Shown here piece after piece: positions 1 to 9,895 of a stretch of DNA of 64,000 bases (positions within the stretch are counted from its first letter, which is position 1; each line of letters opens with the position of its first letter). The DNA is taken from contig OZ234501.1 of NCBI GenBank assembly GCA_965153455.1, forward strand, positions 8,556,001-8,620,000. The letters are read 5' to 3'. The stretch comes from Sphagnum compactum (lineage: Eukaryota; Bryophyta; Sphagnopsida; Sphagnales). The notes under the pieces were generated by a model. That model did not search any database. It saw only the letters and a program-made list of their open reading frames with translations, and was not told where the DNA came from. A program made the position numbers and the translations under genes.

Positions 1-1600
1 CCTTCGTCCAGCCAATTATACTTCCGGCAACGAAAACCCTTCCCCTTCCCCTTCCCCTCCACAGCATGCAATGCCAGCCCTTCTGATACACCCGCACGGG
101 ACACACAAATCAAGAAAATCAAATTTCTCCCCCGAATTTCAACATCAGTTTCCGAAAGTGAGATCTGTTCCCACTATCCTCTCCTCGTGTACGTCTTTCG
201 AAAAATTTCAGCAGTTTCGAGAGAGAAAGAAAGAAAGAAAGAACTCCGCCGCGTACTTGTCCCGCCTTCGTTTTTTCATCTTCTTCTTCTTCTCCGTCTT
301 CTTCTTCTTGCTAGTCTAGTCTTCCCCCTCCCCTTCTCTCTCTCCCAGCTTTCATCATCCCGCCGTTGGACGTTTCTCATCCACGTCTCTTGCACATTCG
401 TCCATGAACAGATTGATCATAGACCATAATGTTGTCTTGTGCGCCACGGAATGCGGGGGCCAACCAGCAAAGCAGCCTTTCTTTTAGCCAGAAAGCGAAA
501 TTAAAAAGAAAAGGACTATTAAAATCAAGTTTTATTAAAAAAACATTTCAGTCGCCAAAATTTAACCAGTATTCGCCATATTTTGATACGTGGTTCAAGT
601 AGGTGACCAAAAATATATCAAGGATGTTTTTTAAAAAATTACTTTCATATTAGGTTGCAAAATATTAAAAATCGGCTAAATAAAAATTAATTATTAAAAA
701 TACATACATACATATATATATATAACAAACACACATTGCCAACCAGCCAAGCGCTGGATCAAAATTTCAAAAACATGGATAGATGGAAGATGGATGGACG
801 GATACAAAAGTAGTAGTTCATCTACCGACGACCGATTGTTTTTATCATCAGGTAGTTCGGAATGCGGCTCATTGCGAGCGCCGGAATGCGGGGTCGAACG
901 GACGGTCGATCAGACGGACGGTGGCTCTCTTTCTTCCTCTCTCCCCTGCTCACCTGCGAGGGAGTGATGAAGTTTGCCACGCCTCCCTCTTCCTGGACCG
1001 ACAAACCCGCGGCCGCCAATTTGGTAGGCGCTGGAATTGGCAGAGCTTGTTAGCTAGCGCCACAACAATACATGATGCGAACAGACATTTATTTGTGGGT
1101 GCTGTGACTTTTTTGGGTGGGATCTCATTGTTTGTTTTGGCGCAGATCGTGGCGCGTTGTCGAAGCTGCTGCCTGCAGAGCTGATGTCCCCTTTGCCTAA
1201 AAAAAACCAAACAGCTCCGCTTTCTTTATTTCTCTCTTTCGTTCTTAACGGAAATCGGACAGTCGGGGATGAAGCGGAGCGATCCGGGGAACGGAGGAAA
1301 GCATCGGCTGTTAGAAAGAGGGAGGCGCAATAGATCCTGTCAGAAAACCCTAATTTTGGGTGCAGCCCAAATTGTTCTACGGAATGGTGAAGCCACTGCC
1401 CATTATGTTGGGTATGATATGCATGGTCAGCCCATCTGGGTAAAGCCAGGCATACACACCCAACAGAATCAGCAAGGACAAGACCATTCCACGACATTAA
1501 CGTCTCCTGGTGGCAGATCAAAGCAGCCTAGCTTATTTTTGGCTGGCTATATAATAGCCAAAATGTGAAATTAAAAGAATGAAAACTGCTAAATTCAAGT
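1..1600. other. GC-richer unassigned region
   Basis: The first 430 bases are strongly pyrimidine-rich (CTTCCC repeats at about 38-59 and TCTTCT runs near 280-310), as in plant 5' leaders or promoters. From about 780 to 1420 the GC content is clearly above the window average, with short ATGG and GGACGGTC repeats. Several short open frames overlap here on both strands. None shows a recognisable domain or a splice-consistent continuation, so no gene is called. Confidence 0.4.
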
Positions 1601-3100
1601 TGTTTTTGAGATTTTCAATAGCTGGAATTCAACTAGAATTTAATAAAAGGTTCTTTATACATGGTTGAAGTAGAATAGCCAAATATATTAAGAAGGAGTG
1701 AAATTTTACTTTCATATTTCTAGAAAAATCTTCACTATGGATGATTGCTACTTTAGCTACATTGCAACATTGATAACGAAAACAATGATTTAAAGACATT
1801 TGTTTAGAAATTCATGTTCAAGAGAATATTTGGTCATTCTTACGAATGTATGATCATCACCTCAAGATTATGTCCTATAATAATATTGTGAAGAAAATGA
1901 CAAAATCTGTCACCCGAGACCATAATATGACTAATAATTATTGGATTGTAGGTGTTTTCTTTCTGTTGTTGGCAAACTTGGTTGTTGAGGTAGAAATTTT
2001 GATCAAGGGTAAGCCACCCCTTCAAATACTCTATGTAGAAAGATTCTACCAATTCATTCATTTCGGTTGTATGGTAAACACAACTCATGCAATTGGGACA
2101 ATTGCTTGGCAGGTTTGCGCCCCCCTTACCACGAAGGTAAGGTGGGTATAATGAGAACCAGTCAAGCCCCCACGTGTGAGTTCAGTTCTCACTCAGCATA
2201 AAGAAGAAGAAGCATCGGTAGAAGACTTTCATCCCGGCAACAATGTATGTGTTTGGGGGGGGGGGGGTGGTGGGGGGAGGAGGAAAAGGAGGCTCAACAA
2301 ATGTAACCATTCCGGTAGACCTGGGCAATGATCTTTACCTTTTGAAAATGTGCCTTCACAGATCAAAGGAAATTTCCTACTATGAAAGGACTTTACGCAA
2401 CCTTTACGCAACTGGAGCCGTTTCAAACACTACCTCTCTTCATATTGTGCCACGGCAACGTCTCATAAAATGTGTATATGAGTGAAAGAAATAATTTTGA
2501 AAAAAAATTCCCACTTGTTAGTGGTTCTCTCTTTCTCCCCACGTCAACACGCAAGTAAGTATCAGATAAATGTACCCTTCTCAACCATCGGTTCTCAAAA
2601 AATCAAAGAACCATTGTAGACCCCTTTATCATGGTTGTAAAAAAATCAAAAAATTGGTCAAAAAGCCCTACCCTGAATCATCAATTCTTTTCTCGTTCTT
2701 TTCAGGGAAACCTGACGGTTCTTTGAAATTTGTCAAAAACCCAAGACGGGCAGTGAGTGTTTTATTTTATTTAAAACCCCAAACTTGGAGCCTTTTAAAA
2801 AATTTAGGTCCAAATATAACTACCATTAACAGGTATGGGACAAGTTGAGGAAAGTTTTATTTTTTTCATAAGTTTCAAAACATAGGGAGAGTATTTAACC
2901 CATGAAATAAAACTTCACTGTTAACAAGACACTTTTAATCTGCACTGGCATTTAATTCTTAATGATCCATCGCTTAGGGTATCCTGTCCAAAGCGTATGG
3001 TAGTAAGAGCCATCTGGAGATGATGTCTCCTCGTCATGACTTTTTATTGTCAGCCGAGCAGTTCAAATTCCACACCTTGGGTAGAACTGCCCATCAGCGA
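1601..3100. other. No gene seen; low-complexity and repeat fragments
   Basis: AT-rich sequence with a run of G at about 2257-2268 inside GGT/GGA-rich low-complexity DNA. Between 2580 and 2750 there are degenerate copies of a GGTTCTTTGA motif that recurs at 7.5, 25.4 and 37.6 kb. No coding region is supported. Confidence 0.5.
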
Positions 3101-3109
3101 TCACTTCTT

Positions 3110-3690
3110 TAGATCTTCATCATCTGCGTTTCATTTTTGAGCGATCTAAAATGTTATGGGAGCACTACCTCGGAAGCTCTAGAAATCATTTGTGAAGTGC
3201 AAATGAAAAGGAGTAATGAAAAAAATAGCTAGAAGAAAAATAAGCTTTACAACTCACGAAATGTGTTTTTTTTCCTTTTTTCTTTTCTTTGGACCCTTCT
3301 TACTTTCAAAGCTTCTAACTTTGTCATTTCTTGCTCATTTTAAACAATTTAAAGTGCTATAGGAGAGACACCTTCGGTTCTACAAATCATCTTCAAACTC
3401 TGATAGCAAGAGAGCAACATACAAGAAATTTTTTGGGTGATCATGTTTTAGGCTTTGTAGTGTGTGATGGTTTGTTTTTTTGAGTTCTTGATCCCTCTGC
3501 TTTGGGGGGGTCATAACTTTCTCAATTCTAATCCGTTTTTGACAATTTCTAATGTGTCAAATGTGTCAATAGGAGGGGTTCAAGTTTTGTTTTGACACCA
3601 GAAACAATGGAGCCGGCCTGCCCTGAGCACTTAAGTGATTGCTCATGGGCTGTTCCACCCTAATGGCAGGCAACCAAGAACTTGTTGCGT
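3110..3690. repeat. Dispersed repeat family F, copy 1
   Basis: About 550 bases align by eye, in the same order, with 15755-16285. Shared landmarks include AAAATGTTRTGGGAG, GGAGTAATGAAAAAA, CATAACTTTYTYAATT and the end AGGAGGGGTTC with AACAATGGAGCC. The second copy lies inside the CACTA-like element at 14.9-17.1 kb, so the family is either an older insert within it or part of that element's body. No coding capacity seen. Confidence 0.75.
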
Positions 3691-3902
3691 TTTTGGCCAG
3701 GACTGACATAAGATGGTTCTCACCTTGTAGAGGCCATCTTGTAGTAAAGATTAAAAAAACAAAGTTTCACATTCTTTCATTTTTTTCTCATGTTTGGGTT
3801 AAATTTTGGCTCATTTTATTCTATTTACATCTAATCCATGTGCTTATTGTGCTTTACTACATTCTTGATCTTTTTTCAAATAAAACCAAACTTTCCTAAA
3901 AG

Positions 3903-4085
3903 GGGACTCTAGGGGTGAGGGCTCAGTGGTATATAGCCCTAGTCTGGGACCCCTGGGAGATCGAAAAAGGTTCTGGGTTCTCAAACCCACCGGTGTGGGG
4001 GGTGAAAGCCATGCCCAGCCTTATGCAACTGAGCTCCACTTGGGAGTGTGCTAATGGCTTGTCGGTCTGGTATGCCATTTGTTGT
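3903..4085 (+). mobile_element. tRNA-derived SINE-like element, copy 1
   Basis: The 5' part looks like a tRNA-derived RNA polymerase III promoter: a box A-like AGGGCTCAGTGG at 3918-3929 and a box B-like GGGTTCTCAAACCC at 3975-3988. A diverged copy with the same order of blocks sits at 28688-28855 (shared: GGCTCARTGGT, TAGTC, GTCTRRGACC, ACTCCA). The repeat and promoter boxes are seen directly; the SINE assignment is inference, as no clear A-tail or target duplication was found. Confidence 0.6.
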
Positions 4086-4199
4086 TCCAAACCACTATAT
4101 ATATATCCAAGAAATGATTGCCCCAAATCATTTCAAGTTTTCTTTATAAAGGCTTGATTTTAAAGGCTTAATTAATGAGACCATCAAAGACTCTTGACG

Positions 4200-5600
4200 C
4201 TTGGCTTTAAAACAATTAAATTCATGGACCTATACGAATATGACGAGGTCTGAAATTTTGACTAAACGTGTGGATCTCCTTTTTCTCAACTCTAGAAAAC
4301 TCTTTGGGTCTCTTCCCAATGGGGGGTAGTGACCCAATGGGGGAGGGAGGGAGGGAGGGAGGGCGGGTGGTGGAAGGCAGGGGTAGGTTACCAATCTGGC
4401 CAACCAGCCATGACATGGAAAACACGTTTCTTCCTTTCGGTCCACAAGCCAAAAAACTGTAGAAAAAGGGAAGAATAATACACCACCACATCGCGCATTG
4501 CATAGTCGGTGTGTGGGGATAGATTGGTCGATGGCTCATCTCAAATGTTAAAAACCCCCCAACAAAGAATATCAAAATGAAAGCATGGAAAAAATCAAGT
4601 TTTTGACCCCCTCTATTCGCTCACCAAAACGACCATACTGTCAGCATGTGTTATAGTAAGAATTTAGCCTCCAACATCCATATCAAATTGCATGGAGATT
4701 TTCAAACACCCAAAAAAATGGAAAAAGGTGCAAGCCGACCTTTACACACAAGCCCTTTCTTTTCTCAAGAGAGTTTGGTAGCAAGGGTTTAGGGTAAGAA
4801 TTCACATTCAATTGGTTCTTGTAAGCTAGCAGTACAAAACCAATTGAATGTGATTTCTTCCCAAACCTTCCAACTTGAAAAAAAAAATTGCTCAAAAGAC
4901 TAAAGAGCCCACTTCCAAATCTTTGCATGCACTGCTTTATTATATCTCATGTTTGAGATGTCACACAAAATTCATTGCAATAAAATTTGTACCCAATGGG
5001 ACCTTATGTTGATATGGTCCTCCTCATCCACTTGGTTCTATATTTGTTTCACAATCTAAAATACAATTAATGCATGACATGCATGCCTTCACATACACGT
5101 GTTTTTTCTTTTAGGGGGGGGGGGGGGTGAATTTCCCTATTTTTTTCAAGAAAAGAAATTGTAATCACCAAATTTCTACAACAGGTTGAAACAGGTAATC
5201 AAAATCCAAAAGGGTTGTTAATTCTTTTAATAGAGGGGTCCCAAAAAAAAAAAAAAAAAACCCTGATTGGGACCCAGCGAGAGAAAGTAGTGAGAGAGAA
5301 GGGGGCCAAAAAAAAAAACAATGCCCAAAGTGTTTTGGCTGATACAAACCCCTATTACCAATCATTGACATAACTAGAAGCACAATAATAGTTCCCTCTC
5401 CATTCAATCAATGAAGCCAGCCAGGCAGCCACATGGCACAGGGAAAATCTCCCCTTCCCCCAATGCAAAAATAAATAATAAAATTATATGAAGTGGTGAG
5501 TTGTGATGCCGTGCTTTTCACAGCTGTAAGGATCACAACTGTAATATATGTATTATTTTGGTGATGAGAGCTAGAAGCTAGTACTAGGTACCACACTTTG
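4200..5600. other. No gene seen; homopolymer-rich DNA
   Basis: Contains GGGA/GGGC runs near 4340-4370, a G tract near 5116-5128 and an A tract near 5235-5252. Short open frames here are low in complexity (poly-Phe, poly-Pro) and not credible genes. Confidence 0.5.
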
Positions 5601-5615
5601 TAAATGAAAACTCAA

Positions 5616-5981
5616 TAGAGAAATCCGTAAAGTCACCCTGTCTTCATCCTGTCTTTGGGCCTCCTTTCACCCCTTAAGCCCTCTTTTAGTGGTATCGATA
5701 AAGTAAGGTTCTTTTTATTAAATCTCAATATGAAATGCTGAAACTGAGTACGAAATGCTGAATCTCAGCATTTAATGCGTAAGGTTCGAGAGGTTATAAT
5801 ACCTGTACAGGTAGGAGCGGTGAAAATTTACGTAGCAGCAATGGAGCCGCTCAGGAGAAAAGGGGAAAAAAAAGAAAGGGTGAAACTCAGGAACTATCAA
5901 AATTGATGGTTTTCTCAGTTTCCCCCCCCCCCGGAATGCTAATGTACTTTTGTGCAGGATTTTTTTGAATCTCACCGTGTG
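5616..5981 (+). mobile_element. MITE family M, form A, copy 1
   Basis: Starts with the terminal motif TAGAGAAATCCGTAAAGTCA, then the shared core (CACCCTGTCTTCA, GGGCCTCCTTTCACCCC, AGTGGTAT, the GAAATGCTGA...TCAGCATT palindrome, AAGGTTCGAGAGG, CTGTACAGGTAGGAGC). It ends in the form-A right half, which carries the small foldback around CAAAATTGATGG. The right terminal repeat is not recognisable, so this copy is probably truncated. Confidence 0.8.
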
Positions 5982-6140
5982 ATTTTTTCAATCTCACCCT
6001 GTGAAACTGTTTTGATTTTTCTTTTGGTTAAAAAAATGAAGTCAATGGACATGAACCTTGACTGGTGGTTATCCTATTATTAACATACAAACTTAGGGAG
6101 TGCTGCCCCCCCCTCCACCCCCAACTCAAATAAAATAATA

Positions 6141-6410
6141 GAGTTTTGTATTCAAATTCAACCTCTGTTTTCCAATTTGAATTGGTGGGCTTACGTTTTT
6201 TACAAAATGAAAGAGTTTTGTATTCAAATTCAACCTCTATTTTCCAATTTGAATTGGTGGGCTTACGTAATTCACAACATAAAAGAGTTTTGTATTCAAA
6301 TTCAACCTCTATTTTTCAATTTGAGTTGGTGGGCGTACGTAATTTACAAAATAAAAGAGTTTTGTATTCAAATTCAACCCCTATTTTTCAATTTGAATTG
6401 GTGTTCTTAG
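6141..6410 (+). repeat. 72-bp minisatellite, 3.75 copies
   Basis: Units begin GAGTTTTGTATTCAAATTCA at 6141, 6213, 6285 and 6357, exactly 72 bases apart each time. Each unit contains the near-palindrome CAATTTGAATTGG. Because 72 is a multiple of three, two forward frames stay open across the array and would encode 24-residue repeats. I read that as a by-product of the period, since there is no gene context. Confidence 0.9.
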
Positions 6411-6880
6411 AGTGTGCATGGATGAATGAAACTAAATAAATCGTCTGAAAACTCGGTGTGGGTTGTGAAATGGGTTGTTGTGTGTGTGTGTATGGTGCAC
6501 TCAAGTCTCGGACAAAGATAATGAAAGCCAAGGGCAGAATTTGAGCTTAAGTTTCACCAACAAGATCTGAAGATCTGTTGGTACTAGAAATGTAGTTCAT
6601 CAACCAAAGGAACTGTTTGGAGGGTGATTTCGAATCTGGATTTTGAGTATTGTCATTGTGTTCTTGTATACGGAGACCCCCCCTCCCCCCCCCCCCCGGG
6701 TGTTGTGTCCAATCATTTTATAATTTCTGCTATTTCATGCAACAATTTTGTCCAGACAAGACCAGAATGGACTACTGTGTGCACAAGGCAACGGAATGAC
6801 TGAATTTTTTTTCCATATATTGCGGCCTATTTCTTCTAACCTCATCATAACCCCTTTTCTCCTTTTTTTCTCACTTTCAG

Positions 6881-7137
6881 GAAGAAAGTCATTCAGCAAA
6901 TCCGACCTTTTCCAAAAAGCAATTTACGCCTACCCAAAAAGTGGCGCGCCGTACCGATCAACCCCACTTGGTAATAAAAGTAAGGACACCCACTTTTCCA
7001 CCATAAGGGAACCAAAATTCGGCACAGCCAGATTTCCAGCGAAACAACCCGGCAAGGTTACATTCCACCTTTGGCCGACCACCATCAGATCGTTCATCAG
7101 TGGCTACGATCGTCTCATTGAATTGGGGCACATATAG
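6881..7137 (+). CDS. Possible terminal coding exon, unknown protein
   Basis: A good acceptor (pyrimidine tract ending TTTCAG at 6880) is followed by an 84-codon open stretch to a TAG at 7135-7137. The stretch is less AT-biased than its surroundings and has a normal amino-acid mix (GAPYRSTPLGNKSKDTHF near its start, GYDRLIELGHI at its end). The exon would enter in phase 1. I do not recognise a family, and no upstream exon is convincing; it may be a pseudogene piece or chance. Confidence 0.3.
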
Positions 7138-7514
7138 CTGGCAAAAGATTACATGACACACTAGTGCCCTAACACTTGTAGAACACGCACACAATCTCAA
7201 AAGAACCCATCTCCACGTTCACACATCTTTCGACCATTGACTGGCTTTCGTACACAAATTCAAAAAAGTGCACAATTGTTTATTTCCATCAAATTCAACT
7301 CCAAAGTTAGTCAGCTTAGGATCATATAAAAAATAATAGTTGCTAGATTCACCCCTTTTTTTTTGTTTTTTTCTTCTTGTGATGCAATTTTGTTGAAGTA
7401 CTGGAGGGAATAATATATACCAACCAACCCGTCCCTCCCATGGTTATCACCAGCCTGATAAGAACTAGAACAAACCGTAGGGGAGATGCAGGATGTCCTT
7501 GGCAGTTCTTTGAT

Positions 7515-7705
7515 TTTGTTCATAACCTCCAGTTCTCAGCTTTTTAAAATTTTCAGAATCAAAAGACCCTCTGATTCCCAGTTTTTTGAACATTTTGAGA
7601 ATCAAAGAACGTCCGATTCTGAGTTTCTTCAACATTTTCAAAATCAAAGAACCTCAGATTCCAAGTTTTTGAACATCTTCAGAATCACATAACCTTTGGT
7701 TGCAG
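7515..7705. repeat. About 43-bp degenerate tandem repeat
   Basis: Four to five units of the pattern TTTTGAACATTTTCAGAATC followed by AAAGAACCTCTGATTCC. The same words (GGCAGTTCTTTGATTTT, AATCAAAGAACC) recur at 25390-25620 and 37620-37900, so this is a local expansion of a dispersed repeat. Open frames on both strands through the array are periodic artefacts. Confidence 0.7.
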
Positions 7706-7859
7706 GTTTGTGTCACAAAGCTTCAAACAAACCAATGGGGTTTTTGCAAAAACCCCTGGCAAAGAACCAGCAGTTAAGGGTGGGTAGGTTCTAACCTGCA
7801 GGTTCTTTGATCCAGCTAAGTTAGTAACTTGTGAACCTTTAGTGATGCATTAGGTAAGA

Positions 7860-8060
7860 AGTGGGTCGTATACAGGTAGGTAGGTAGGTAGGAAAATAGG
7901 TGACTATTAGGTAAGTAGATAGGTTTGTTATACATAGTAGGTAAGGGCTGTTTTTACTACCTACCTAATAACTACCACCAAGTGGATTGTTAGTAGGTAG
8001 GTAGTTTACAAAAAAGTAACTGGGCTAACCACCATGGTTAGCTAGAGAACCCGGAAAACT
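7860..8060. repeat. Foldback repeat with GTAGGTAGG blocks, copy 1
   Basis: Contains opposed GTAGGTAGG and CTACCTACC blocks around GTTAGTAGGTAGGTAG, then GTAACTGGGCTAACC, ACCATGGTTAGCTAG and GAACCC. A copy in the reverse orientation is at 31650-31790. The internal inverted symmetry suggests a foldback-type non-autonomous element. No target duplication was resolved. Confidence 0.6.
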
Positions 8061-9854
8061 GTTTCACACAACCACTCATGTCCATCTTTCATGGTGCTTT
8101 TTTCGGTGGTGTTTGTTCACTGTGGCCCAGATTTTTGTGATTCCATACTGTTTTGGCAAAAAATAATTCATTGTGACTCTGGGTGCAAGGTGCAACTACA
8201 GTTGTTGGGAAGGAAAAGAGTCAGGTGCTATAGAAATCCCTGCTCGCTCGCTTGCTTGCTTGCAGGTAAAGCACATGATCTTGGTGGCGCACAATGTGCA
8301 TCATCAGAGATCATGTCCCCTCTTCTTGAACAGGATGCTTCTTTCGGTTCAGTTATTAACAATAATTTTAACTCTAGCATATAATATGTACCCCTGGCAA
8401 CTTGGGCGAAAATCTGAAATTTAAAAAGTAAAATTAAGCGAGGGTTTAATTCAACTTACAGGTGGGTTCAGAATGGGGCTACAAAATGTGGGTGCAGCTC
8501 ATTCTTCACTTGACTACTGAATTCACTCCAAAACCAGTGAAATCTTTTGACGTACAAAAACACCTTTTGTTATAGTGGGGCAGTATTTCTTGCAGGTTTT
8601 TGCCCAATGGTTTCTTCCAATGTTCAGTTTAAGGTTGCAATGTCCTTTCTTTACAATTTTGTGATGGAGCTACTAGGGTAACCATCATCCGCAAAAACTT
8701 TTTAGCCCAAATTTGGTTATAAATAAATAATGAAAATTCAAAACCTGAAGCATCTTTTTATATTGTCAGCTACCTACTGCAATGTGATACACAAATCTGA
8801 CAAATATTCTGATTTTTTAACCAAAAAATGGCAACTAAAATCCCATAAAAAACCCCACTTGTATTTGAAATTCCTAAAAGCATTTCAACGAGTGGAGAAT
8901 TTTCGCCCATTAACCAAAAAAAAAAACATTGGGTACCCGTAAGTTCACTCACATTTATTCCAATCACGCAACTCATCACATAATGAGTCTCTTCAAGTTA
9001 GCAAGTTTAAACAAAAGCATCAGAAATGATGGATAATGTACCAGAGAGTGCAGTATAGATGGAATATTCAGTCAGGTAAGCATGCCCTGGGCAAGCCCAT
9101 TAGGGTATACCCAATGAAATCCACCATCTACAGCCCGTTCTTTGGTGTTAAAGACAGGGAACGATGTTGGAATGCTGGAGACTGCGAGGGTAATGCCATG
9201 TAACGTGCAGAATTAGCAATAAAAAATGCAATAAAAAAAGGGCCAAATCCGCAAGCCATGACTTTTCAAGAACTTTTTAAAATGTAATTTGACACCGTTT
9301 TCAAACGGGTAAAAGAAGATTATTAATCGGGTTGACAGTGTCAGCCAATTTGTCAAAATGTTTGTTTGTTCTTCTCCTTTTTCTATCGAACAACTTGTCA
9401 AATAACTAGTGTATATAATATATACATATATGTGAGGTCGGTCAAACCACCGGCCTATATTGATCGAGTCAAGACAAGGTCGATTCTCCATTTTTTTCAG
9501 TACATTATTTCTTCACCTAACTTTGTAACTGCTCCCAATTTCATTACACATCGATCGGGCTTAAACCACCTTTGCATGGTCATGAACGAGGAAGGAAACG
9601 ATGTAATTGCTACTTTCTTCACAAACAGTATCCCAACCAAAAAAAAAAACCGTCCATAGAAGAGCATCCATTATTCTACAGCTGGTGACAGTTGGCTTGA
9701 ATAAGTTTGTGAATGAATAATGGAGTTGCATGAGTGATGTGTGCGCCACTGCCCATAGGGTCTCTCAATGACAACTTGATTGAATTGAATATTTTTTACA
9801 GTATCTCTTTCAATTGGGACCTGGGTCAAAACTCAAAACCCCAAAGATTTGAAA

Positions 9855-9895
<41 letters not shown>

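Noticed and set aside
71-429. Two overlapping open frames of about 80 codons at the left edge
   Set aside because: They run through pyrimidine-rich low-complexity DNA (poly-Leu/Phe/Ser), with no domain and no splice context.
6141-6410. CRISPR-like regular array
   Set aside because: Units are contiguous near-identical copies without unique spacers, and the setting is a eukaryotic nuclear genome.
6146-6439. Open frames with 24-residue repeats
   Set aside because: The frames stay open only because the 72-bp unit is a multiple of three; no start context, promoter or neighbouring exon supports a gene.
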